From assembly GCA_965247735.1 (NCBI GenBank), contig CBDFHN010000002.1, forward strand, positions 930,001 to 994,000: a stretch of 64,000 bases of DNA, written 5' to 3'. Position 1 is the stretch's first letter. Every line of letters starts with the position of its first letter. Below, piece after piece: positions 37,135 through 46,221 of this stretch. Source of the DNA: JAOXRU01 sp965247735. GTDB lineage: Bacteria > Bacteroidota > Bacteroidia > Flavobacteriales > Flavobacteriaceae. The position numbers and the translations under genes are program-made. Under the pieces are notes generated by a model that saw only the letters and a program-made list of their open reading frames with translations, had not been told where the DNA came from and did not search any database.

Positions 37135-39135
37135 TTATTTCATCATTTCTAAGAAATCATCTTCAGAAATAATTGGAATTTTTAACGCCTCTGCTTTTGT
37201 TTTTTTACTTGGCCCCATGTTGGCTCCTGCGACCAAATAACTTGTCTTAGATGAAATAGATGAAGAAACCTTAGCCCCATTATCCTCAATCATTTTCTTA
37301 AGCTCGTTTCTAGAAACTTTCTCAAAAACACCAGACACAACAAAGGTTTTACCTTTTAACTTATCCGTTTGATTTTCTAATACAGCTTTTGACAATTGCA
37401 ATTGCAAGCCATAATCTTCAAGTCTTTCTACTAAAACTACATTTTCTTCATTCTCAAAAAATTCTATTACACTCTCTGCTATTCTACTTCCAATTTCATC
37501 TACAGCAATAAGCTCTTTTAGAGTTGCTGCTTTTATTGCAACAATGTTTTTATAAGCTTTAGCCAACTTTTTGGCTACCGTTTCGCCTACATATCGTATT
37601 CCTAATCCAAACAATACTCTTTCGAAAGGAATCTCTCTAGACTTCGCTACACCAGCAATTAAATTATTTGCAGATTTCTCTGCCATTCTATCCAATGGTA
37701 GCAACTGCTCTTTAGTTAAACTGTATAAATCAGCGTAATTTTTTATCAAGCCCTCATTATACAACAAGACAACAGTTTCTCCTCCTAATCCATCTATATC
37801 CATTGCTTTACGCGAAATAAAATGCTGAATTCTTCCTGTAATCTGTGGTGGACAACCATAAAAATTAGAACAATAGTGTTGCGCTTCACCTTCGTTTCTT
37901 GTTAATGCTGTGTTACATTCTGGACATTGAGTTACATAAACTGTAGGTGAAGAAATGTCCTCTCTTTTAGATAAATCTACTTTTATAATTTTTGGAATAA
38001 TTTCACCTCCCTTTTCTACAAATACAACATCTTTTTCTCTTATATCTAATTTTGAAATCTGATCAGCATTATGTAATGAAGCCCTTTTTACAATTGTTCC
38101 GGCAAGTTCTACAGGCTCTAAGTTCGCCACAGGAGTAATTGCACCTGTTCTACCAACCTGATATGTAATACTATTTAGTACTGTAGTTACCTGTTCAGCT
38201 TTAAACTTATAGGCCATTGCCCACCTTGGCGCTTTAGCAGTAAACCCAAGTTCTTCTTGATGATATATATTATTTACTTTTACAACAACACCATCAGTTT
38301 CATAAGGCAAATCATGACGATGAATATCCCAATAACTAATAAACTCAAAAACCTCAGCCATATTTGCTGCGTGTTTAGATTCACGAGGTACTTTAAAACC
38401 CCATTCCCTGGCCTTAACCAAACTATTATATTGTGTCTTTAAATCTAATCTTTCACCCACGATAGCATACAACAAACAATCTAACGGACGTTTTGCTACC
38501 TCCTTGCTGTCTTGCAATTTTAAACTTCCTGAAGCTGTATTTCTAGGATTTCGATACGGCTCTTCTCCAACTGCAATTCTTTCCTCATTCATTTTATGAA
38601 AACCATCAAATGGTAACACAATTTCTCCTCTAATATGGAATTTTTTCGGATAATCTCCTTTTAATTTTAATGGCACTGCCTTAATAGTTCTAATATTGGC
38701 AGTAACATCATCGCCTTTTACTCCATCACCCCTTGTTGCAGCACTTACCAGCTTACCATCTTCATAAGTGATACTTATGGAGGCTCCATCATATTTTAAT
38801 TCACAAGTATAAGATACTTCAACATCACCAAGCCCACGTAGTATTCTTTTTTCCCAATCTTCTAAATCTTCTTTTGTATAAGAATTATCCAAAGAATACA
38901 TTCGTTGTTCATGAGCTTTTGTTTCAAAAATTTTAGTTACAAAACCTCCAACCCTTTGCGTTGGTGAGTAGATATCATAAAACTCTGGATTTTGATCTTC
39001 TAATTCTTGTAGTTCTTTTAATTTTATATCAAATTCATAATCAGAAATAGTAGGATTATCAAGCGTATAATAATTATAATTATGATCTTCTAATTCTTTT
39101 CTTAATTGCTTTATTCTATCTAGAATTTCTTTCAT
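37135..39135 (-). CDS. ligA: NAD-dependent DNA ligase
   Basis: LigA seals nicks during replication and repair. The 666-residue protein has the adenylation domain with Lys114 in CELKYDGASI, the OB-fold, the four-cysteine zinc finger (CPECNTAL then HYCSNFYGCP), helix-hairpin-helix repeats and a C-terminal BRCT domain (KGKTFVVSGVFEKVSRNE). Length is standard. It is downstream of the kinase array on the same strand but separated by 115 bp. A -7 element, TAATTTTG on the minus strand at 39145-39152, suggests an independent promoter. Confidence 0.97.
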   Translation of the reverse strand: MKEILDRIKQLRKELEDHNYNYYTLDNPTISDYEFDIKLKELQELEDQNPEFYDIYSPTQRVGGFVTKIFETKAHEQRMYSLDNSYTKEDLEDWEKRILRGLGDVEVSYTCELKYDGASISITYEDGKLVSAATRGDGVKGDDVTANIRTIKAVPLKLKGDYPKKFHIRGEIVLPFDGFHKMNEERIAVGEEPYRNPRNTASGSLKLQDSKEVAKRPLDCLLYAIVGERLDLKTQYNSLVKAREWGFKVPRESKHAANMAEVFEFISYWDIHRHDLPYETDGVVVKVNNIYHQEELGFTAKAPRWAMAYKFKAEQVTTVLNSITYQVGRTGAITPVANLEPVELAGTIVKRASLHNADQISKLDIREKDVVFVEKGGEIIPKIIKVDLSKREDISSPTVYVTQCPECNTALTRNEGEAQHYCSNFYGCPPQITGRIQHFISRKAMDIDGLGGETVVLLYNEGLIKNYADLYSLTKEQLLPLDRMAEKSANNLIAGVAKSREIPFERVLFGLGIRYVGETVAKKLAKAYKNIVAIKAATLKELIAVDEIGSRIAESVIEFFENEENVVLVERLEDYGLQLQLSKAVLENQTDKLKGKTFVVSGVFEKVSRNELKKMIEDNGAKVSSSISSKTSYLVAGANMGPSKKTKAEALKIPIISEDDFLEMMK

Positions 39136-39144
39136 TTAAATTAT

Positions 39145-39152
39145 CAAAATTA
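39145..39152 (-). promoter_or_regulatory. Candidate -7 promoter element upstream of ligA
   Basis: The minus strand reads TAATTTTG (TAnnTTTG), 10 bp before the ligA ATG. The nearest TTG upstream is 23 nt away, longer than the usual 19-21, so support is partial. Confidence 0.4.
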
Positions 39153-39250
39153 GTTTTCAATATTAAAATAATCTTCAAATATACATTATAAAAAAATACA
39201 AAAAAGTTCATTCTTTGCCAAATGAAAAAGAATACCTGGGATTAATAGTG

Positions 39251-41455
39251 TTATGACGGTGCAAATTCTTTAAATATTGCTTTAAAAAGTAAATCTGGAT
39301 CAACTGGTTTACTCAAAACTACGGTTATTCCTACTTCTTCAAAACTTTTTTTATTCATTTCTTCTGAAAGCGCTGTTAAACCAAGTATTGGTACATCTTT
39401 ATTAAAACCTCTAATCTTTTTTGTAGCTTCATAACCATCCATAACAGGCATCATTATGTCCATTAAAATAGCACTATACTCGTACTCCTTGCACATATTT
39501 ACAGCCTCTAACCCATTATTAGCCACATCACAATAAAAACCATTAGTTTCTAATACTCTTTGGGTCAATAATTGATTAACCTTATTATCTTCTACTAGTA
39601 ATAATTTTATTTCATTAGTAACTTTGTCTATATCCTTGTTGTTACTTTTTAACTCTTCTTTTATATTAAAACCTATACTAAAAGTTAATTTTGTACCATT
39701 ACCTATATCAGAACTTACAAATAAAGAACTTCCATGAAGATCTAAAAGTTCTTTTACAACAGAAAGCCCCAACCCTATTTTTTTATGTTTTCTTTTTTCA
39801 AGCATGGCTGCATAGCCAACATTGCTAAACAGTGCTTGTTGCACCTCTTTCCCCATTCCTATCCCATCATCCTCTACCGAAAAAACAACAGTAGCTTTGT
39901 CTTCTGTTTTTAATTCTAGTTTTGCCAGTAACTTAACTTTTCCATTTTTAGCATACGTATTAGCATTGGTAAGTAAATTAATAAAAATTTGTGCCAATTT
40001 TAATTCATCTCCACAAACATGTTTCGGAATGTTATCATCAAAAACGAACTCTAATTTATTTTTTGAACTCTCAACATCTATTGCTCCTACAACTCCTGTA
40101 AGCATTTCTTTTAAACCAAAAATTTCATTATCTAATACAATTTCGCTTTTCTTCTTTAGTAAATTAATATCAATCATATCATTTATAAAACCCAATAAAT
40201 GTTTACTTGAAATATCTATTGTTTCTATATAATCTATTGCTACTCCGTTTTGCTTTTCCTTTTTTAGCAAATAAGATATCGTTGTAATGGTATTTAGTGG
40301 TGTTCTTAATTCATGAGTTACTTTTTCTACAAAATCTGATTTTAATATTGATGCTTTTTCTGCTAAGTTTTTAGCTCTAAGCAACTCATTATTCTTTCTT
40401 ATCAGTAAAAGATTAGACCTTGCTTTAAATCTTGAATTTCGCTTTTGAAGTACCATTAAAACAACCAAAACAATTATGATTGCTACACTAAACAACATTA
40501 GGTAGTTATTAAACTTCAATTGTTGTTTATTTAACTGTTTTTCTGCAAGTATCTTTTTGTTTTTTAATTCTTCGCTTTCTATTTCGCTTTTTAAAATTTT
40601 ACGTTTATCAATGTATATAGCCTCAGAGTTTGCAAATTTTAAATATAATTCACTAGACAAATTATAATGCTTATAGCTTTTATCAATATTCCCTATTCTT
40701 TTATAATATTTGGCTAAACCTAAATGAGAGTCTGCTATTGATTTATTGCTTACTGCTAGACTTAATGATTTGTCGAAACATTGCTTAGCTTTTTTTAAAT
40801 TATTAAGCATTAAATACGAATTCCCTAAATAATGATATAAAAAAGACTTTCGATTTTTCTTGACATTTGTTTTCTTTATTGCAGATAACGATTTTTCAGC
40901 ATAAAAGATGCTTTTCTTCCAGTTTTCTCTCTCTAAAAAACTAGTAGAAAGGTTATAAAAAATGTCAATTTTTTTAGATTCATCGGTAGTACCCTCATAA
41001 TACTTCTCTGCTTTTAACATAGCGGTCATTTCTTTTTCTTTTTCATCAAAAAATGACCAATAAACACCTAAAACCTCATAAACAAATGCCAGTTTTTCTT
41101 TTGAATTGACTTGTTCAAAATAAACAATTGCCTTATCTGCATGCTCCTTTGTTTTAACAAAATCATATGCATCGTAGTGAATTAGCATTTTAGAAGAATT
41201 CAATAACCCTTTTAAATATAAATTATCGCTTAAATCGACATAGGGCTCCACTTGAAATGTTTTTCTTTTTGCTTCATCAATATCTCTATAAGCATCAATC
41301 TCTGAAATAGCATTTTCTAATATATTCTTAATACTATCATCTGCTTTTGAAAATTTTTGAGGATTTTGTGCAACTAGGAATACTGTCGTCATGCATAACA
41401 CAAAGCAATTAACCACTTTACAATATTTATATGTATCACTACAGCCCAATGTCAT
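39251..41455 (-). CDS. Hybrid histidine kinase 1 of array: periplasmic TPR, HisKA, HATPase with altered lid, REC
   Basis: This 734-residue protein is the last kinase of the six in transcription order. It has a signal peptide (to about residue 30, ending VAQ), TPR-like helices (about 40-275), a coiled linker, one membrane helix (317-337), and HisKA with a normal H-box VTHELRTP (His381). The HATPase keeps its N-box (LLTNANTYAKNG) and G1 (DDGIGMG), but the F-box/lid region is rewritten (ALFSNVGYAAMLEKRKHK) and lacks the YGGTG of its siblings, although GLGLSVV remains. The receiver has Asp666 (LMDIMMP) and Lys716 (LSKPVD). No output domain follows. Its TPR region is closest to that of kinase 3. 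Confidence 0.93.
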   Translation of the reverse strand: MTLGCSDTYKYCKVVNCFVLCMTTVFLVAQNPQKFSKADDSIKNILENAISEIDAYRDIDEAKRKTFQVEPYVDLSDNLYLKGLLNSSKMLIHYDAYDFVKTKEHADKAIVYFEQVNSKEKLAFVYEVLGVYWSFFDEKEKEMTAMLKAEKYYEGTTDESKKIDIFYNLSTSFLERENWKKSIFYAEKSLSAIKKTNVKKNRKSFLYHYLGNSYLMLNNLKKAKQCFDKSLSLAVSNKSIADSHLGLAKYYKRIGNIDKSYKHYNLSSELYLKFANSEAIYIDKRKILKSEIESEELKNKKILAEKQLNKQQLKFNNYLMLFSVAIIIVLVVLMVLQKRNSRFKARSNLLLIRKNNELLRAKNLAEKASILKSDFVEKVTHELRTPLNTITTISYLLKKEKQNGVAIDYIETIDISSKHLLGFINDMIDINLLKKKSEIVLDNEIFGLKEMLTGVVGAIDVESSKNKLEFVFDDNIPKHVCGDELKLAQIFINLLTNANTYAKNGKVKLLAKLELKTEDKATVVFSVEDDGIGMGKEVQQALFSNVGYAAMLEKRKHKKIGLGLSVVKELLDLHGSSLFVSSDIGNGTKLTFSIGFNIKEELKSNNKDIDKVTNEIKLLLVEDNKVNQLLTQRVLETNGFYCDVANNGLEAVNMCKEYEYSAILMDIMMPVMDGYEATKKIRGFNKDVPILGLTALSEEMNKKSFEEVGITVVLSKPVDPDLLFKAIFKEFAPS

Positions 41456-41569
41456 AAAAACGCACTAATTAATGAAAATATAGTATTAAAAAAAATAGAT
41501 AACACAAACAATATATGCTTCATAAATAACTACAAAATTTGGTCCAACATTATAACCGAAATATAAAAA

Positions 41570-43762
41570 TCAACTTTTTAATTCATTAGAAATGATCTTT
41601 GACATTCCTAGTGGACCAGTTGATTTATGTACTATAGTTTTTATTCCCGCTCTTTTAAATTCTTTTTTATATTTTTCTTGAGAAATACCTGTTAAAGCTA
41701 CAATAGGAATTGTTTTATCAAAAATTCGAATTTGCCTTGTTGCTTCATATCCATCCATTACTGGCATTTGAATATCCATTAAAACCAAATCATAATTTTT
41801 AATTTTACTAAGGTTAACAGCTTCTAACCCATTATTAGCTACATCACATAAAAGGCCCATGTCTACTATTCTTTTTTTCATTAATTCTTGAATCAAAAGA
41901 TCATCTTCAACTAATAATATTCTATTTTTTCTATCAACAACTGTATTTTCAATTACTTCTTTATTTAAGTCGGTATTATCAAAAACTATTACAAAAGAAA
42001 AGCTAGTTCCTTTATTTAACTCAGAAACTACTTTAATTTCACTTTTATAAAGTTTTAACAACTCTTCAACAATAGAAAGCCCCAAACCTGTTCCTCCATA
42101 ATTTCTATTGATAGCAATTGATCCTTGATAAAAATCATTAAAAATAATTTTTGTTTTTTCTTTTTCAATTCCAATTCCAGTGTCTTTTATTTCAAATAAT
42201 ACTTTAGTATTTTCTATTGTTTTATCCACTAATACAATATTTAAATCAATAAAACCAGCGTATGTAAACTTATTTGCATTTACTAACAAGTTCATCAATA
42301 TCTGAGTTAACTTGATATCGTCTCCATATATATAATCTGGTATATTCTTACTAATTGCTATTCTAATTTTGTTATTTGTAGTACTTGTATCAATTAAATT
42401 TACAACATCACTAATAGTATTTTGCAGCTTAAACTTGTTGATGTTCACCTTTAAGGTCTTTTTATTTTTTAAAAGATTTATTGCAATTACATCATTTATA
42501 AAATCGAGCAAATATTTACTTGATTCTGCTAATCTATCTATATATTCTACTGCTTTCCCATGAATTTTTTTCTCTTTCAATAAGTAACTTACTGTCCTTA
42601 TTACATTCAATGGATATTTAAGTTCATACGTAATGGTGTCAATAAAATTAGATTTAAGTGTTACTGCTTCTTCAGCAATATTCTTTTCTTGTAGTAATGC
42701 CAAATTTTTCTCTCTCAATAACGTACTAGTTCTAGTCCCAAGCCTTACCCTCTTGAATTGAACAATTATTAATAGTATTAATCCTAGTATTACCAATAGA
42801 CTAGAAAACAAAAAATATTTATTAAATTTTATTTTCTCTAAAAACAAATCATTCTCAAGCCCCATCCTACTATTAACTAAATCCTTATTCGTCTTTTCTT
42901 TTTCTAGAGTAATTACACTTCCAGAACTCAATTTCATTTTATTAAGATACTCAAGATAACTAGCGATAGACAATTCATAATATTTAAAGGCTTTTTCTTT
43001 TTCTTTATTTTTCTTATAAAAATTTGCCAATCTAAGTTCAACTTTTCCTTTATTTTTTTGATTTGTTGATACTGCCAATGCTTGTTGAAGATTCTGTTTG
43101 GCCAGCTTATATTCTCCTTTACTTATATAACTCTCCGCAATAAAACTATAGAGTTGGCTTTTATTCTTTTTTTTAATACCTGTTGCTTCAATTGCCTTTA
43201 ACGATTTGAGAGCACTAGCAATGCATTTGTCCCACTTTTTATTCCGCCTATATAAATTGCTTAAATTAAAGCAAATATCAATTAGGTTAACACTATCTTT
43301 AATCAATTCACAATAATATTCTGCTTTAAAAAATGCTGCTATTGCCTGCTCTTCTTTTCCTTCATAATAATTAACAACTCCAAGCAGTTCATAAGCGAGG
43401 GCATATTCTTCTTGAGCGCTAACTTCCTCAAGATATATAATGGCTTTTTCAACATTTACTTTTGCATCTTCAATCTTATGGTTTTTAATATCAATTAATG
43501 CTTTTGTTGTTGCTGCTAATCCTTTTAGATATTTATTATTACTACGTTCGGCATAGTCCTCTCCAACAATTGCCAAAGCAACTCCTTTCTCAATTTCTTC
43601 TAAATTATCTAGCTTATGAATAGCAGATTTTAAAATACTTTTTATACTATCTTCTTCCTTTGTTAACTCATTTAGCTCTTGGGCATTTAAAATACAGCAT
43701 ATTAGCAACGAAAAAATCGTAAAAAAGATACTAAGTTTATATGTTCCAAATATATTTTTCAA
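41570..43762 (-). CDS. Hybrid histidine kinase 2 of array: H-box His replaced by Tyr, ATPase intact
   Basis: This 730-residue paralogue has a signal peptide (to about 28, ending LNAQ), TPRs (about 40-275) and a membrane helix (315-336). In HisKA the H-box reads ITYELKYP: Tyr379 (codon TAT, 42626-42628) stands where the phospho-accepting His should be. The ATPase domain is complete: N-box NLLVNANKFT, G1 KDTGIGIEKE, F-box FNDFYQGS, G2 NYGGTGLGLSIV. The receiver has Asp663 (LMDIQMPVMDG), but the usual Lys-Pro is HKSTG. The start codon is TTG at 43762: no ATG lies before the signal peptide and a stop is 7 codons upstream. With kinase 4 it forms a Tyr-type subgroup. It may bind ATP without autophosphorylating at this site. 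Confidence 0.93.
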   Translation of the reverse strand: MKNIFGTYKLSIFFTIFSLLICCILNAQELNELTKEEDSIKSILKSAIHKLDNLEEIEKGVALAIVGEDYAERSNNKYLKGLAATTKALIDIKNHKIEDAKVNVEKAIIYLEEVSAQEEYALAYELLGVVNYYEGKEEQAIAAFFKAEYYCELIKDSVNLIDICFNLSNLYRRNKKWDKCIASALKSLKAIEATGIKKKNKSQLYSFIAESYISKGEYKLAKQNLQQALAVSTNQKNKGKVELRLANFYKKNKEKEKAFKYYELSIASYLEYLNKMKLSSGSVITLEKEKTNKDLVNSRMGLENDLFLEKIKFNKYFLFSSLLVILGLILLIIVQFKRVRLGTRTSTLLREKNLALLQEKNIAEEAVTLKSNFIDTITYELKYPLNVIRTVSYLLKEKKIHGKAVEYIDRLAESSKYLLDFINDVIAINLLKNKKTLKVNINKFKLQNTISDVVNLIDTSTTNNKIRIAISKNIPDYIYGDDIKLTQILMNLLVNANKFTYAGFIDLNIVLVDKTIENTKVLFEIKDTGIGIEKEKTKIIFNDFYQGSIAINRNYGGTGLGLSIVEELLKLYKSEIKVVSELNKGTSFSFVIVFDNTDLNKEVIENTVVDRKNRILLVEDDLLIQELMKKRIVDMGLLCDVANNGLEAVNLSKIKNYDLVLMDIQMPVMDGYEATRQIRIFDKTIPIVALTGISQEKYKKEFKRAGIKTIVHKSTGPLGMSKIISNELKS

Positions 43763-43833
43763 TACTATTCTTTTCTTCTACATCTAAATTTAAGCTAAGT
43801 TTTGATCATAAAAAGCATAAAAACAAGATTTTT

Positions 43834-43849
43834 TCGATAAAACTCGATA
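43834..43849. repeat. Direct repeat TCGATA, 10-bp period, upstream of kinase 2
   Basis: TCGATA occurs at 43834-43839 and 43844-43849, spaced one helical turn apart, about 80 bp upstream of the kinase 2 start in a 170-bp gap. This geometry suits a regulator site, but the repeat is short and could be chance. Confidence 0.3.
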
Positions 43850-43932
43850 TAAACCATTAACTGTTACTCCAATACCGATCTAATACTCTTTACAAAATCC
43901 TAGTATACCATACTCTTAAAACATCTACTTTT

Positions 43933-46128
43933 TTATACAATTTGCTTTTTTCCGAATGCTAAAGCTTTAAAAATAAACTTAAACATCAAATCTGGATTTA
44001 TAGGTTTATTTAATACGACATCTATACCTGACTCTTCAAAACTTTGCTTGTTTTCTTCTTTTGACAGTGCTGTTAGTGCCAAAATTGGAATATGAGAATT
44101 AAAAACCCTAATTTCTTTAGTGGCTTCATAACCATCCATAGTAGGCATCATAATATCCATTAATATCAAATCATAATTTTTGGTTCTACACATTTCTACA
44201 GCTTCTACTCCATTGTTTGCTACATCACAGCTAAATCCATTGTTTATGAGTACTTTTTGTGTTAACAACTGATTGATTTTATTATCTTCTGCCAATAAAA
44301 GTTTCACTTCTAAAGGCACATACACTTCTTTAACCTCATTAAACAAAATAGTAAATGTTAGTTTAATACTATCATAAACATCCGTTTCAACTAACATTCC
44401 ACTTCCATCAAGGTCTAAAATATTTTTAGCATCAATTGAAAAATCTATACTTAATTTATCGTCTTGTTTCAAGCCATCATTTGTAAGTTCACTAAATGAC
44501 ATTGTTTTATTTATAATGGATTCAGACCTGCTTTTTTCTTTGATTGTAAATACAATTGCAATACTATCTTCTGTTTTAAGCTGAAGATCAACATAAACAC
44601 TAACAGTATCACTTTTAGAATAATCACTAATATTAGTTAATAAACTAATAAACATATTCACGAACTTTAGTTCGTCTCCATTTACTAAAATTGGAATTTT
44701 ATCATCAAAAAACAATTCAAATTTCACATTTGACTGCTCTGTATTTAAAGTTCCAATTATTCCCGTTAATACTGTATTAATATTAAAAGATCGCTCATTT
44801 AAAACTACTTTATTATTTTTTGTTAATAAATTTAGACCAATAGCATTATTAATAAAATTCAATAGACTTTTACTAGACATATCTATGCCTTCTAAATAAC
44901 CTATAAATTCACTATCTCCTTTTTTATTTTCCTTTTTCAATAAATAGGATATGGTAGTAATCGTATTTAATGGGGTTTTTAACTCATGAGTGACCCGTTC
45001 TATAAAATCTGACTTTAACTCTGAAGCATTTAGAGCATCATTTTTTGCTTTAAATAATGCTTTGTTCTTTATTACTAGTAAATTATTTGATTTGGTTTTA
45101 AATTTTGCATTTCTAACCTGAATAACACTTAAAACTAGTAAACCTAAAATGAATGTCCCACTTGTTAAAACCAAATATTTATTAAATTTTAATTTTTCTC
45201 TATTTAATTTTCTTTCTACTAGTACTCTTTTTTTAACTAACACTTCGTTATCTATTTCATTTTTTAAAGTTAATCGCCTTCTTATCTTTAAAGAAGTTCT
45301 ATCGATATCCTTTAAAAAAAAAACATTTGACAGCTTAAAATATTTGTAAGCATTTTTCACATCTCCAATAGCTTCATAATACTGCGCAGTTGCCCAATAA
45401 GAATATGCTTTAGATTCTACTGTTTTAATTTCATTTAGTGATTTATCAAAATGAAACTTAGCTTTTTTATGGTCAGAAAGTCTCAAATAGCATTTTCCAA
45501 TTTGATCGTGCAAATACGTTTGACGATCTTTTTTTTCTGAAGTAAATTGTATGATTTTTAATGCTTTTTTACCATAATTAATACTTTTCACCCATTCTTC
45601 TTCTCGATAGAAGGTAATACATAAGTTATAATATATGTCTATTTTTTTAGATTCGCCTTCTGTTTCTTTGTAGTAATTTTCAGAAAGTAAATATGCTTTT
45701 TTTGTTTTGTCTAAATTGTTATAATAAGACCAATATGCTCCAAGAATTTCATAAGAATAGGCTAATCCATCTTTATCATCAATTCTTCCATAGTAATTAA
45801 TTGCATCATCAATATTTTTTTTAACATCTATAAAATTGTACGTTCCGAAACTAAACAAAGCTTTTGATGTTGACAAAAGGCCTTTTAAATATAAGTTGTC
45901 ATTGGAAATCACATAGTTTTCAACATCAAAAATTAATTCTCCTGCTCTTTCAATATCATACTCGTATTCTATTTTATATATTGCATTCTCGAGTATCATG
46001 CTTATACTATCTTCTTCTACCGATAATTTTATTTTATTTTGTGCAAAAACAGTAACTGTTTCCATACAAAATGCAAGAAACAGTAGCAAAAAATAATATT
46101 TTTTTATTTTAAAAGAACCAATAATCAT
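43933..46128 (-). CDS. Hybrid histidine kinase 3 of array: H-box intact, ATPase motifs lost
   Basis: I choose the ATG at 46128 (731 residues); the frame extends 5 codons to a TTG. It has a signal peptide ending FAQ, TPRs (about 45-275) and a membrane helix (about 317-338). HisKA keeps the H-box VTHELKTP (His381). The ATPase domain is present in length but eroded: the N-box is LLTNISDYSK, and in place of the DxGxG and GxGLGL motifs there are KEKSRSESI and SIDFSIDAKNIL (within 44343-44628). The receiver is intact (Asp658, LMDIMMPTMDG; LNKPIN) and nearly identical to that of kinase 5. It probably cannot bind ATP normally, so its His would have to be phosphorylated by a partner. Confidence 0.93.
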   Translation of the reverse strand: MIIGSFKIKKYYFLLLFLAFCMETVTVFAQNKIKLSVEEDSISMILENAIYKIEYEYDIERAGELIFDVENYVISNDNLYLKGLLSTSKALFSFGTYNFIDVKKNIDDAINYYGRIDDKDGLAYSYEILGAYWSYYNNLDKTKKAYLLSENYYKETEGESKKIDIYYNLCITFYREEEWVKSINYGKKALKIIQFTSEKKDRQTYLHDQIGKCYLRLSDHKKAKFHFDKSLNEIKTVESKAYSYWATAQYYEAIGDVKNAYKYFKLSNVFFLKDIDRTSLKIRRRLTLKNEIDNEVLVKKRVLVERKLNREKLKFNKYLVLTSGTFILGLLVLSVIQVRNAKFKTKSNNLLVIKNKALFKAKNDALNASELKSDFIERVTHELKTPLNTITTISYLLKKENKKGDSEFIGYLEGIDMSSKSLLNFINNAIGLNLLTKNNKVVLNERSFNINTVLTGIIGTLNTEQSNVKFELFFDDKIPILVNGDELKFVNMFISLLTNISDYSKSDTVSVYVDLQLKTEDSIAIVFTIKEKSRSESIINKTMSFSELTNDGLKQDDKLSIDFSIDAKNILDLDGSGMLVETDVYDSIKLTFTILFNEVKEVYVPLEVKLLLAEDNKINQLLTQKVLINNGFSCDVANNGVEAVEMCRTKNYDLILMDIMMPTMDGYEATKEIRVFNSHIPILALTALSKEENKQSFEESGIDVVLNKPINPDLMFKFIFKALAFGKKQIV

Positions 46129-46221
46129 AAAATTATTTTTCAAAAAAAAACACTTAATACATGCAATTAAAACAATGCTAATTTACATTAGTAACAAGCA
46201 TAACAAAACCGATTAAAATAA

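Noticed and set aside
43933..46128. Kinase 3 as a pseudogene because of its lost ATPase motifs
   Set aside because: The frame is open over 731 codons, the domain length is kept and the H-box and receiver are intact, so it looks maintained rather than decaying.
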